64,000 nt of DNA, taken from NCBI RefSeq assembly GCF_030655195.1, contig NZ_JAURWA010000137.1, forward strand, positions 1 through 64,000, in the 5' to 3' direction. The stretch is from Patulibacter sp. (lineage in GTDB: Bacteria; Actinomycetota; Thermoleophilia; Solirubrobacterales; Solirubrobacteraceae). A program made the translations under genes and the position numbers. Under the pieces are notes generated by a model. The model was not told the origin of the DNA and searched no databases. It saw only the letters and a program-made list of their open reading frames with translations. Below, piece after piece: positions 16,160 through 25,736 of this stretch. The stretch's first letter is position 1; each line of letters opens with the position of its first letter.

Positions 16160-17169
16160 GCGCGGAGCTCCCGGCCGGTCAGCTCGAGGAAGACGTCCTC
16201 GAGGGTGCGCTGCTTGACCTGCAGTCCGCCGAGCAGGACGCCGTGCGCCGCGCACCACGTCGCGATGCCCGCCACGAGCTGCGGCGTGACCGGACCGACG
16301 ACGAGGTAGGTGCCGGGCGCGGGCTCGCGGACGTCGCAGTCCTCCGGCAGCGCGCCGGTGAGCGCGGCGACGTCGAGGCCGGGGACCGCCTGGAACCGGA
16401 CCTCGTGCTCGGACTGGCCGCGGATCAGCTCGTCGCAGGTGCCGGCGGCGATGACCTCGCCGTGGTCGACGATCACGACGTCGTCGGCCAGCCGCTCGGC
16501 CTCCTCCATGTCGTGCGTGGTCAGCACGATGGAGACGCCGTCGCGGCGCAGGGCCTCGACGATGCGCCAGGTCTCGTGGCGCGCCTGCGGGTCCAGGCCC
16601 GTCGTCGGCTCGTCGAGGAAGACCATCTCGGGACGTCCGACGAGCGCCATCGCCAGCGACAGCCGCTGCTGCTGGCCGCCGGAGAGCCGCCGGTACGGGG
16701 TCCGCTGCACGGACGCGAGGCCCAGGCGCTCGAGCAGCGCGTCGGGGTCCAGCGGGTCGGCGGCGTACGAGGCGACGAGCCGCAGCATCTCGCCGCAGCG
16801 GGCGGACTGGTAGACGCCGCCCTGCTGGAGCATCACGCCGATCCGGGGTCGCAGCTCGGCGTTGTCGGCCCGCGGGTCCAGCCCGAGCACGCGCACGGTG
16901 CCGCGGTCCGGACGGCGGAAGCCGATGCAGGTCTCGATCGTCGTGGTCTTGCCCGCGCCGTTGGGTCCGAGGAGCGCGAGGACCCGTGCGCGCTCCACGC
17001 GGAGCGAGACGCCGCCGACCGCCACGCGGTCGCCGTAGCGCTTGACGAGACCGTCGACGACCAGCGCGGGCCCGGCGACGGGGGCGTCGGGCGCCGGTGA
17101 CGCCGGCGCCGTCGCCACGGGGGCGTCGACTTCAGGGGCTCGGGCGTGGCTGAGGCGCAACCCGACCAT
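16156..17169 (-). CDS. ABC transporter ATP-binding protein
   Basis: Walker A LLGPNGAGKTTTIE, signature RLSGGQQQRLSLAMAL, Walker B MVFLDEPTTGLDPQ. Confidence 0.95.
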   Translation of the reverse strand: MVGLRLSHARAPEVDAPVATAPASPAPDAPVAGPALVVDGLVKRYGDRVAVGGVSLRVERARVLALLGPNGAGKTTTIETCIGFRRPDRGTVRVLGLDPRADNAELRPRIGVMLQQGGVYQSARCGEMLRLVASYAADPLDPDALLERLGLASVQRTPYRRLSGGQQQRLSLAMALVGRPEMVFLDEPTTGLDPQARHETWRIVEALRRDGVSIVLTTHDMEEAERLADDVVIVDHGEVIAAGTCDELIRGQSEHEVRFQAVPGLDVAALTGALPEDCDVREPAPGTYLVVGPVTPQLVAGIATWCAAHGVLLGGLQVKQRTLEDVFLELTGRELRA

Positions 17170-17205
17170 GATGCCCGATCGGTCCCCCGGGACGAGGCGT
17201 CCCCG

Positions 17206-17227
17206 GGGGTGAGGGGACCCTCACCCC
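17206..17227. promoter_or_regulatory. 22-bp perfect palindrome upstream of ABC transporter operon
   Basis: GGGGTGAGGG-GA-CCCTCACCCC, with a second imperfect IR (cccccgggac gaggc gtccccggggg) immediately 5' on the plus strand. Confidence 0.55.
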
Positions 17228-17303
17228 GCCCGGCGCCGCGGCCGGCCCGCGGTGGCCCGGGGGTCGGCGGGGAACACGGGCGGGCCGGTCGGGCCGGGAC
17301 GGC

Positions 17304-17915
17304 TCACGGATCGGCGAGGAACGTGGGCGGCGGGCTGCCCACGACCTCGATCGCGCCGGCGAACTCGGCCCGCAGCGCCGAGGACTCCCACTCCGCGCGG
17401 AGGAGACCGAAGATGTTCACGTCGAGGTGGTGGTCGCCGTGGCGGTGGTACCCGCGCAGCACGCCCTCGTGGCGCAGGCCCACGCCGACCAGCGCCCGGG
17501 TCGACCGCTCGTTCAGCGGGTTGGAGTACGAGCCGAACCGGTGCATGCCGAGCACCGCGAAGGCGAGGTGCTGGAGCAGCGCCTTGGACTCGCGGTTGGC
17601 GCCGGTGCCCCAGAAGTCGCGCCCGAACCACGTGCCGCAGACGCAGCGCCGGTCGCGTACGGAGAACTCGTAGAGGCCCGTCACGCCCGCCGGGCCGCGC
17701 TCGTGGTGGACCGCCAGCAGGTCGAGCTTCTCCCCCCGCAGCCGCTCGTTCTCGAGGCCGGCGAGGAACCGACGGGGCTGGGCGACGTCGGTGTAGGGCC
17801 CCCACGAGAACCACCGGGTGACCTCGGGGTCCGACGCCAGGCCGAGGAGCGCCTCGGCGTCGTCCTCCGTCGGGATCCGCAGGGACAGGGTCGGGCCGCG
17901 CAGCTCGAAGGGCAT
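17304..17915 (-). CDS. GNAT family N-acetyltransferase (RimJ/RimL-like)
   Basis: LSLRIPTEDDAEALLGLASDPEVTRWFSW, WFGRDFWGTGANRESKALLQHLAFAVLGMHRFGSYSNPLNERSTRALVGVGLRHEGVLRG. Confidence 0.85.
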   Translation of the reverse strand: MPFELRGPTLSLRIPTEDDAEALLGLASDPEVTRWFSWGPYTDVAQPRRFLAGLENERLRGEKLDLLAVHHERGPAGVTGLYEFSVRDRRCVCGTWFGRDFWGTGANRESKALLQHLAFAVLGMHRFGSYSNPLNERSTRALVGVGLRHEGVLRGYHRHGDHHLDVNIFGLLRAEWESSALRAEFAGAIEVVGSPPPTFLADP

Positions 17916-18041
17916 CGGCGGGCGAGCCTACCGGGGCGGTGGGGCGGGGTCGGCGGGCCTCCGCCCGGTCTTGACGCGTCCTTCACACCCGCGGGCCCGA
18001 TCTCGATCCTGCCCGCACGGCGCCGGCCGCATCCTCGGTGC

Positions 18042-18527
18042 ATGGCCACGACCCTCCCCTCCCCCGTCGACCACGACGACCCTCTCGAACGGCTGCGCGC
18101 GCTCCCCGCCGCGACGGACCGCCCCGCGGTGCCCGCCGTCCGCGCCCCCGAGCCGACCGCGCTGAGCCGCTCCGTGCCGCGCGGCCCGGCCGCCGACCGC
18201 GCGCCCGGCGAGCTCGACCTCGCGCACCGCGCCCGGCTCGCCGACCGCCTGCACGCCCTGGTCCTCGACGCCTCGCGGATGCGCGCGTGCGACACCCGAC
18301 CCCAGCGCGCCCACCGCCTGCAGGTCCTCGCGGCCCGCGGCCGGCTCGCCGACCTCGAGCACGTCCTGCGCTCCGGCATCCCCGTGCGCCTCCGCGGCGA
18401 GCGGCTCGTGGAGCGCCTGGTCTCGGACGACGCGATCGGCGTCTACTGCCACGGGAACCCCCGGGCGATGCACGACGACGCCGACGCGGCCTGCGCGGCG
18501 CTGGGCGTGCTCACCGCGTTCCACTAG
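18042..18527 (+). CDS. Hypothetical protein
   Basis: ATG-start frame MATTLPSPVDHDDPLERLRALPAATDRP...; no antisense gene; high GC3. Confidence 0.6.
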   Translation: MATTLPSPVDHDDPLERLRALPAATDRPAVPAVRAPEPTALSRSVPRGPAADRAPGELDLAHRARLADRLHALVLDASRMRACDTRPQRAHRLQVLAARGRLADLEHVLRSGIPVRLRGERLVERLVSDDAIGVYCHGNPRAMHDDADAACAALGVLTAFH

Positions 18528-18554
18528 GAGCGCGGGGCGGCGGGCGGCGTCGCC

Positions 18555-19193
18555 TCAGGCCGCCGTCGACGCCGGCCCGGGGGCGACGTCGCGCGCCGGC
18601 CGCTCCCCGGTCGGCGTGGCGACCCGGCCGTGGGGGCCCGCCCGCAGCACGAGCACCTCGCCGTCGACGTGGGCGAGCAGCCAGCCGACGTCGTCCGCCG
18701 AGAGGCCGCCCTCCTCCGGGCCGCCGGCCGGCACGACGAGCCGGTCGTGGCGCTCCTGCTCGACGAGGCGCCGGATCGCGTGGCGCCGCGTGCGGCCCTG
18801 CACCACGCGGCCGTCGACCTGCACCCCCGCGCGGGTCAGGCGACGCTCCACGGCCTCCAGCAGGTCGAGCGCCCGCGATCCGGCGTCGGGCGAGGCGCGG
18901 TCCAGCGCCAGGCCGTAGGGCGTGGGCAGCAGCACCGCGGGGACGACGACGGCGTGGTCCGCCCGCCCCAGGCGGCCCGCGGCGTCGATCGCGGCGCACG
19001 GCAGGCCGTCGCCGGTGAGCGCGAGCAGGATGCGGCCCGGAGGCGTCGCCCGCCGCGCCCGTCGGCGGCTGGAGATCCACGCCACCACGCCGGCGCCGGC
19101 CGCTCCGCCGACGCCGAGCGTCAGCAGCACCGCGACGGCCTCCGCGGCGGGCGGGAGGGCGAGGAACGAGAAGGCGAGCAGGTCGGCGGTCAT
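18555..19193 (-). CDS. Membrane-anchored universal-stress-protein-like protein at the end of the kdp cluster
   Basis: N-terminal TM then ILLALTGDGLPCAAIDAAGRLGRADHAVVVPAVL ... VQGRTRRHAIRRLVEQERHDRLVVPAGG. Confidence 0.6.
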   Translation of the reverse strand: MTADLLAFSFLALPPAAEAVAVLLTLGVGGAAGAGVVAWISSRRRARRATPPGRILLALTGDGLPCAAIDAAGRLGRADHAVVVPAVLLPTPYGLALDRASPDAGSRALDLLEAVERRLTRAGVQVDGRVVQGRTRRHAIRRLVEQERHDRLVVPAGGPEEGGLSADDVGWLLAHVDGEVLVLRAGPHGRVATPTGERPARDVAPGPASTAA

Positions 19194-19221
19194 CGGTCGG
19201 TCAGGTCGTGGGGGTCGGGGG

Positions 19222-20589
19222 TCATCGGTCGCCCCGGTCCTGGGGGGCGAGGCGCTCCGGGCGGTCGCGGCGGTCGGAGACGACGCGGACGTCGACGCCG
19301 GGAAGACGCCGCCAGAGCAGCTCGGGCAGCGGGGCCCGGGCGCCGGTGAGGGCCGGTGGCAGCCACGCGGCCACGCGTCGCAGACCGGCCGGCGGTCTGG
19401 GAACGCCGACGAAGACGTACGTGCAGCCCCGGTCGCGGGCGACGCGGGCGGCGGCGACGGCCACCTCGTCGTCCTCGACGACCAGCAGCTCGACGCCGAG
19501 CAGCCCGCAGAGGCTGCGGAGGCCGCGCAGCCGGTCCTTCTCGGCCGCGGACGGCGAACGGCCGGGGCGCTGGACGTGGAGGACGTCGACGTGGGCGCGC
19601 AGCCGCCGCGCGGAGCGCCAGGCGCGCCGGAGGACGCGCTGCCCGCTGCCGTTGGCGGAGACGAGGACGAGGATCCGCTCGCGGACCGCGTCGACGACGT
19701 CGTCCCCCAGGCGCGGACCGTCGGCGTGCTCGCCGCGGGTCCCGACCGGTCCGCCGACGTCGTCCCGGACGCGCGGCGGCCTCGCGGAGAGCCGCCGGGC
19801 GCCGACCTCCTCGGCGACCTGCAGCAGCGCGGTCTCGCGCAGGGCGGTCAGGCGCTCGACCCGGAAGAAGTTGTTCAGCGCCGCCGGGACCCGCTCGACG
19901 GGGTAGATCTGCCCGTCGCGCAGCCGCTGCAGGAGGGCCTCGGGCGGCAGGTCGATGACCACGACGTCCTCCGCGTCGACGAGCACGCGGTCCGGGACGG
20001 TCTCGCGGACGCGGACCCCGGTGAGCTCCATGACCTGGTCGTTCAGCGACTCGAGGTGCTGGACGTTGACGGTCGAGAGGACGTCGATCCCGGCCGCGAG
20101 CGCCGCGTCGACGTCCTGCCAGCGCTTCTCGTGCTCCGTGCCCTGCGCGTTGGTGTGCGCGAGCTCGTCGATCAGGGCCAGCAGGCGACCGCCGCCCGGG
20201 TCCTCGCCCGCCCCCGCACGGGCCCGGGCGTCCCGGCCCCGCGCCAAGAGGCCGGGCAGGTCGAGCTCGTGCTGGACGATCCCGCGGCGCTCGAGCGTCC
20301 GGCGCGGCAGGACCTCGAGGCCCTCGACCTGCAGCGCCGTCTCGGCCCGGCCGTGGGCCTCGACGACCGCGACGACCGCGTCCCGGCCGGCGTCCCGGGC
20401 ACGACGCAGGTCCTGCAGCGCCCGGTAGGTCTTGCCGACCCCGGGCGCCATCCCCAGGAGGACGGTGTGGCGTCCCCGGTCCGGCGACCTCCCGGGATCG
20501 GCCCCGGACGCGCGGGCGCCGGGGTCGGGACGGGCCGCTCGAGGCCCGCCGTCGCCCTGCACCGCGCCGCCGTCGCCCGGGGGTCCCAC
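19222..20589 (-). CDS. KdpD N-terminal sensor module only (KdpD + USP domains; lacks TM/His kinase part)
   Basis: GRHTVLLGMAPGVGKTYRALQDLRRARDAGRDAVVAVVEAHGRAET, LIDELAHTNAQGTEHEKRWQDVDAALAAGIDVLSTVNVQHLESLND; ORF stops at 19222 without DUF4118/HisKA/HATPase. Confidence 0.9.
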   Translation of the reverse strand: MGPPGDGGAVQGDGGPRAARPDPGARASGADPGRSPDRGRHTVLLGMAPGVGKTYRALQDLRRARDAGRDAVVAVVEAHGRAETALQVEGLEVLPRRTLERRGIVQHELDLPGLLARGRDARARAGAGEDPGGGRLLALIDELAHTNAQGTEHEKRWQDVDAALAAGIDVLSTVNVQHLESLNDQVMELTGVRVRETVPDRVLVDAEDVVVIDLPPEALLQRLRDGQIYPVERVPAALNNFFRVERLTALRETALLQVAEEVGARRLSARPPRVRDDVGGPVGTRGEHADGPRLGDDVVDAVRERILVLVSANGSGQRVLRRAWRSARRLRAHVDVLHVQRPGRSPSAAEKDRLRGLRSLCGLLGVELLVVEDDEVAVAAARVARDRGCTYVFVGVPRPPAGLRRVAAWLPPALTGARAPLPELLWRRLPGVDVRVVSDRRDRPERLAPQDRGDR

Positions 20590-20592
20590 GAG

Positions 20593-22692
20593 CTACGCCC
20601 CCAGCAGCCCGTGGACGACGAGGTCGATGAGCTTGATGCCGACGAACGGGGCGACGATGCCACCGAGCCCGTAGACGAGCATGTTGCGCCGCAGCAGCGC
20701 GTTCGCACCGACCGGCCGGTACTGCACGCCGCGCAGGGCGATCGGCACCAGGAGCGGGATGACGACCGCGTTGAAGACGATCGCCGAGATGATCGCCGAC
20801 TCCGGGGTCCCGAGGTCCATGATGTTGAGCTTGGAGAGCGGGCCCTCCGAATCCCCGGGGTTCACGAGCCAGACGCCGGCGAAGATGGCCGGGAGGATCG
20901 CGAAGTACTTCGCGATGTCGTTGGCGATCGAGAACGTCGTCAGCGCGCCGCGGGTGATGAGGAGCTGCTTGCCGACCTCGACGATCTCGATGAGCTTCGT
21001 CGGGTTCGAGTCGAGGTCGACCATGTTCCCGGCCTCGCGGGCGGCCTGGGTGCCCGTGTTCATCGCGACGCCGACGTCGGCCTGCGCGAGCGCCGGAGCG
21101 TCGTTCGTGCCGTCGCCGGTCATCGCGACGAGTCGCCCACCGGCCTGCTGCTCCCGGATCAGCGCGAGCTTGCGCTCCGGGGTCGCCTCGGCCAGGACGT
21201 CGTCGACGCCGGCCTCCGCGCCGATCTTCGCGGCGGTCAGGCGGTTGTCACCGGTGACCATGATCGTGCGGATGCCCATCGCGCGCAGGCGGTCGAAGCG
21301 CTCCTTCATCCCCGGCTTGACGATGTCCTTCAGGTAGACGACGCCCAGGACGCGGCCGTCCTCGGCGACGGCCAGCGGCGTGCCGCCCTCGCCCGCGACG
21401 TGGTCGAGCGTGGCCTGCAGGTCGTCGGGGATCGCCCCGCCGGCCTCCCGCACCCAGCTGACGAGCGAGTCGCCGGCGCCCTTGCGCAGCGAGCGGATCG
21501 TGCCGTCGAGCGCCTCGACGTCGACCCCGCTCATGCGGGTCTGTGCGGTGAACGGCACGAACTCCATGTGCCCCGCCGGATACGCGGCCTCGGCGAGACC
21601 GTGGTGCTCCTCGGCGAGCGCGACGATCGAGCGACCCTCGGGCGTCTCGTCCGACAGCGACGAGAACCGGGCGGCGGCCGCGAGCTCCTCGATCCCGACG
21701 CCGGGCATCGGCAGGAACTCCGTCGCCTGCCGGTTGCCGAGCGTGATCGTGCCCGTCTTGTCGAGCAGCAGCACGTCGACGTCGCCGGAGGCCTCGACCG
21801 CGCGACCCGACAGGGCCAGGACGTTGCGCCGGACGAGGCGGTCCATGCCCGCGATGCCGATCGCGGAGAGCAGCGCGCCGATCGTCGTCGGGATCAGCGC
21901 CACGAGGAGGGCGATCAACGTGGTCGCCGACACCGTCGAGCCGGAGAAGGTGACGAACGGCCGGAGCGTGACGACCACGATCAGGAAGACGATCGACAGC
22001 CCGGCGAGGAGGATGCCCAGCGCGACCTCGTTCGGGGTCTTGCGGCGGGCGGCGCCCTCGACCAGCGAGATCATCCGGTCCAGGAACGAGCCGCCCGGCT
22101 CCTGCGTGATCTCGACGAGGATGCGGTCGGAGAGGACGCGGGTGCCGCCGGTGACGGCGCTGCGGTCGCCGCCGGCCTCGCGGATGACCGGCGCGGACTC
22201 GCCGGTGATCGCGGACTCGTCGACGGAGGCGATGCCCTCGACGACGGTGCCGTCGCCGGGGATGACGTCGCCGGCGTCGACGACCACCACGTCGCCGGGG
22301 CGCAGGTCGCCGGCCGCCTTCTCCGAGCCGTCCTCCATGCGGGCGCTCGTCTCGGTGCGCATGGCGCGCAGCGCGTCGGCCTGCGCCTTGCCGCGGCCCT
22401 CGGCGAGCGCCTCGGCGACGTTGGCGAAGACGACCGTCAGCCAGAGCCAGAGCGCGACGACGAACGCGAACCACGCGGGCTGGGAGCCCGGGTCGGGCGG
22501 GACCGCATCAGTGGACGAGATGCCGGTGGCCTGCGCGATCCAGATCGCCGTCGTGACGACCGCGCCGAGCTCGACGACGAACATCACCGGGTTCCGGACC
22601 TGCACCCGCGGGTCGAGCTTGACGAGGCTCTGGACCAGGGCGGGTCGGAGGATGCTGGGGTCCAGCAGAGAGCGGTCCTGACGCTCGGTCAT
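20593..22692 (-). CDS. kdpB: K+-transporting P-type ATPase subunit KdpB
   Basis: [75 protein letters not shown]. Confidence 0.97.
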   Translation of the reverse strand: MTERQDRSLLDPSILRPALVQSLVKLDPRVQVRNPVMFVVELGAVVTTAIWIAQATGISSTDAVPPDPGSQPAWFAFVVALWLWLTVVFANVAEALAEGRGKAQADALRAMRTETSARMEDGSEKAAGDLRPGDVVVVDAGDVIPGDGTVVEGIASVDESAITGESAPVIREAGGDRSAVTGGTRVLSDRILVEITQEPGGSFLDRMISLVEGAARRKTPNEVALGILLAGLSIVFLIVVVTLRPFVTFSGSTVSATTLIALLVALIPTTIGALLSAIGIAGMDRLVRRNVLALSGRAVEASGDVDVLLLDKTGTITLGNRQATEFLPMPGVGIEELAAAARFSSLSDETPEGRSIVALAEEHHGLAEAAYPAGHMEFVPFTAQTRMSGVDVEALDGTIRSLRKGAGDSLVSWVREAGGAIPDDLQATLDHVAGEGGTPLAVAEDGRVLGVVYLKDIVKPGMKERFDRLRAMGIRTIMVTGDNRLTAAKIGAEAGVDDVLAEATPERKLALIREQQAGGRLVAMTGDGTNDAPALAQADVGVAMNTGTQAAREAGNMVDLDSNPTKLIEIVEVGKQLLITRGALTTFSIANDIAKYFAILPAIFAGVWLVNPGDSEGPLSKLNIMDLGTPESAIISAIVFNAVVIPLLVPIALRGVQYRPVGANALLRRNMLVYGLGGIVAPFVGIKLIDLVVHGLLGA

Positions 22693-23423
22693 CGGGTGCC
22701 TTCGGTGGTGGTGTTGGAGGAGGAGGTCGTCGCGGGGCGCGTGGTGCCGGCCGCCGACCGCGGGACGGACGCGGTCGCGCCGCGCATGCCGTCCAGGGCG
22801 AGGTTCAGCTCCAGGACGTTCACGCCCGGCTCGCCGAGGACGCCCAGCCCGCGTCCGGCGGTGTGGTCGTCGATCGCGGTGAGGACCCGGTCCAGCGGGA
22901 GGCCGCGCACCTTCGCGACGCGCCTGGCCTGGATGCGGGCGTTGGCGCGGGAGATCTGCGGGTCGACGCCGGAGGCGGAGTCCGTCACCGCGTCGACGGG
23001 GATCCGGCCGACCGTCAGGTCGGGGTCGTAGGGCTTCTCGAGCGCGAGGTAGGCGGCGACGTTCGCGTCGATGGCCTCCTTCGTGTCCTTGCCGTTGGGG
23101 CCGAGGTTCGAGAAGGCCGTCGCGTCCGGGGCGTAGCCCGTGACGGACGGTCGCGACTGGAAGTACCGCGGCTCGGCGACGAGGACCGGCTCGCCGTCGG
23201 CGTCGAGCCTCGGCTTCCCGTCGGCGCCGACGGCGGCGCGCCGGAAGTCCTGGCCGATCAGCGAGGACCCGACGGCCCTGCCGTCGCGCTCGACGACGGA
23301 GCCGTCGGCGCGGTCCGGCATCGCCACCTGGCTGACGCCGGTGACGAGCAGGGGGTAGAGCACGCCGAGGAGGACCGTGAGGACCACGACGGCGAGGAGG
23401 GAGGTGATGGCGTCCTTGCGCAT
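22689..23423 (-). CDS. kdpC: K+-transporting ATPase subunit KdpC
   Basis: [40 protein letters not shown]; overlaps kdpB start. Confidence 0.93.
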   Translation of the reverse strand: MRKDAITSLLAVVVLTVLLGVLYPLLVTGVSQVAMPDRADGSVVERDGRAVGSSLIGQDFRRAAVGADGKPRLDADGEPVLVAEPRYFQSRPSVTGYAPDATAFSNLGPNGKDTKEAIDANVAAYLALEKPYDPDLTVGRIPVDAVTDSASGVDPQISRANARIQARRVAKVRGLPLDRVLTAIDDHTAGRGLGVLGEPGVNVLELNLALDGMRGATASVPRSAAGTTRPATTSSSNTTTEGTR

Positions 23424-23513
23424 GCGCTCAGGCCCTTTCGGAGACGGCGGACGGAGGGGTCGGCGTGGCGGCCGACGGGGGCGCGAGGGCCCCGGGGATG
23501 CGCGGGCCGGGCA

Positions 23514-25376
23514 TCAGTAGAGCCCGCCGGTCAGGGACTGCACGACGGGGCCGAGCAGGAAGGCCGGGAAGAACGTCAGGGCGCCGACGAGGACGATCAC
23601 GCCGATCAGCAGGACCACGAAGGTCGGGCTGTCGGTGCGCAGCGTCCCCGGCCCGGCGGGTGCGGCCTTCTTCTTCACGAGCGACCCCGCGATCGCCAGG
23701 ACGATCAGCATCGGGAAGAACCGGACGAACAGCATCGAGAGCCCGCCGAGCAGGTCGGCGAAGGTGATCCCGAACGCCCCGTCGTTGGTGCCGTCCGGCT
23801 GGACGTAGCCGGTGTAGCCGGCGAACGCCGAGCCGTTGTTGTTGCCCTGCGAGAGGTAGGCGTAGAAGGTCTCGGAGAACCCCTGGGGCCCACCGTTGTA
23901 GTTGGAGACCTTCCCGTGGTCGGTGCCCACGCCCAGGGCGGTGGTCGTCAGCACCGCCAGCGGCATGTACAGCGCGCCGAGCATCGCGAGCTTGATCTCG
24001 CGCGCCTCGATCTTCTTGCCGTGCAGCTCCGGCGTGCGGCCGACCATCAGCCCGCCGATGAAGACGGCGAGGATGATGAACAGCAGCATCCCGTAGAGGC
24101 CGGAGCCGACCCCGCCGAAGATCACCTCGGAGGTCCCCATGCCGACCATCGGGACGAGGCTGCCCAGCCCGGTGTAGGACTCCATCGAGCTGTTGACCGC
24201 GCCGGTGGAGGTGACCGTGGTGACGGTGTTGAAGAGGCCGGATCCCGCGGTCCCGAAGCGCTGCTCCTTGCCGACGAGGTTCCCGCCGGCGGAGCCGTCC
24301 GAGGACGAGGTGATGAGGCCCGCGGCGTGCTGCGCCGGGGAGCCGTGCTGCTCGGCGACGGTGACGACCACGGCCAGGGCGACGAACATCAGGGCCATCG
24401 CCCCGAAGACCGCCCAGCCCTGCCTGCGGCTGCCGACCATGCGGCCGTAGGTCGAGGTCAGCGAGGCCGGGATCGCCAGCACGAGCACCATCGAGAAGAG
24501 GTTCGAGAACGCCGTCGGGTTCTCGAACGGCATCGCGGAGTTGACGTTGAAGAAGCCGCCGCCGTTGGTGCCCAGGAGCTTGATCGCCTCCTGCGAGGCG
24601 ACCGGGCCGCGGACCAGCGTCTGCGTCCCGCCGGCGAGGGTGGTCAGGTCGGTCGGGCCGCCGAGGGTCTGCAGCGCACCCTGCGTGACGAGGACGAGCG
24701 CCGCGAGGATCGAGATCGGCAGCAGGACGTAGACGACCGCGCGGACCAGATCGACCCAGAAGTTGCCGAGGCTGCCGCTGCGTCGATCGGCCGGGTCGGT
24801 GTTCCGCGCCGCGATGCCCCGCACCACGGCGATCAGGACGACGATGCCGACGGCGGCGGAGACGAAGTTCTGGACCGCCAGGCCCGCCATCTGCGAGACG
24901 TTCGTCAGCGTCGTCTCGCCGGCGTAGTACTGCCAGTTCGTGTTCGTGACGAACGACGAGGTGGTGCTGAAGGTGACGTCCCACGGCGCCGCGGAGGCTC
25001 CGACGTCGCCGGATCCCGCGGACGGGAGCGACCCCTGCAGCCGGAGCAGCAGGTAGAGGACGAGCCACGAGGCGAACGAGAAGAGCAGGACGCTCCGGGC
25101 GTAGGACTTCCAGTCCTGGCCGACCGGGCCGTACACGGGTGCCCCGTGCCCTGCCGAAGCTGTTCCCGGATCAGACCCGGGACGCACGGGGTGGGGCCCG
25201 ATCTGCTTCACCTCGCGGCGGACCCGCACCAGGCGCAGGAGCAGGCGCTCCAGCGGTCCGGCGACGGGGCTCAGGAAGACCCGCTCACCGGCGAAGACCT
25301 TCGCCATGTACCCGCCGAGGAGCGGCGTGATGGCCACGACGACCGCGAGGAGCAGCGCGAGCTGCACCCAGGCCAT
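23514..25376 (-). CDS. kdpA: K+-transporting ATPase subunit KdpA
   Basis: LLGTNGGGFFNVNSAMPFENPTAFSNL, SYTGLGSLVPMVGMGTSEVIFGGVGSGLYGMLLF, KIEAREIKLAMLGALYMP. Confidence 0.97.
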   Translation of the reverse strand: MAWVQLALLLAVVVAITPLLGGYMAKVFAGERVFLSPVAGPLERLLLRLVRVRREVKQIGPHPVRPGSDPGTASAGHGAPVYGPVGQDWKSYARSVLLFSFASWLVLYLLLRLQGSLPSAGSGDVGASAAPWDVTFSTTSSFVTNTNWQYYAGETTLTNVSQMAGLAVQNFVSAAVGIVVLIAVVRGIAARNTDPADRRSGSLGNFWVDLVRAVVYVLLPISILAALVLVTQGALQTLGGPTDLTTLAGGTQTLVRGPVASQEAIKLLGTNGGGFFNVNSAMPFENPTAFSNLFSMVLVLAIPASLTSTYGRMVGSRRQGWAVFGAMALMFVALAVVVTVAEQHGSPAQHAAGLITSSSDGSAGGNLVGKEQRFGTAGSGLFNTVTTVTSTGAVNSSMESYTGLGSLVPMVGMGTSEVIFGGVGSGLYGMLLFIILAVFIGGLMVGRTPELHGKKIEAREIKLAMLGALYMPLAVLTTTALGVGTDHGKVSNYNGGPQGFSETFYAYLSQGNNNGSAFAGYTGYVQPDGTNDGAFGITFADLLGGLSMLFVRFFPMLIVLAIAGSLVKKKAAPAGPGTLRTDSPTFVVLLIGVIVLVGALTFFPAFLLGPVVQSLTGGLY

Positions 25377-25466
25377 CTAGAGCTCCTCCCCACGCAGCAG
25401 GGCGTACAGGAGGTACGCCCCGACGAGGAACGCGGCGAGCAGGCCGAGGACGGCTGAACCGCTCAT
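25377..25466 (-). CDS. kdpF: K+-transporting ATPase subunit KdpF
   Basis: MSGSAVLGLLAAFLVGAYLLYALLRGEEL, directly upstream of kdpA. Confidence 0.88.
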   Translation of the reverse strand: MSGSAVLGLLAAFLVGAYLLYALLRGEEL

Positions 25467-25543
25467 GCGTGGTCCAGCCCTTCGATGAGGAGCAGCATCG
25501 CGGCGAAGAAGACGACCGCGATGCCGACGGCGAGGAGATCCAT
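25463..25543 (-). CDS. 26-aa single-TM small ORF upstream of and overlapping kdpF
   Basis: MDLLAVGIAVVFFAAMLLLIEGLDHA; ATGA overlap with kdpF; below the length cut-off of the ORF track. Confidence 0.7.
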   Translation of the reverse strand: MDLLAVGIAVVFFAAMLLLIEGLDHA

Positions 25544-25736
25544 GTCTCCAGGGTGCGCCCGCCCCCGTCAACCCCGTGTGGGGGGTCGGGGCCCGAGCAT
25601 CAAGAAGGTGTGAAGGCCCGGCGGAGCCCCGTCACGCAGCCGCGGGAGGACCACGGCGGCCGCCCCTCCTGCAGCCGTCGGGGGCGATCCACGACCGTCG
25701 TTCGCGCGGCGGCCCCCACGCCGTCATCCTGTCCGC

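Noticed and set aside
18922-23031. 1369-aa plus-strand ORF antisense to kdpB/kdpC/kdpD
   Set aside because: Mirror of high-GC3 coding on the minus strand; no recognisable domain.
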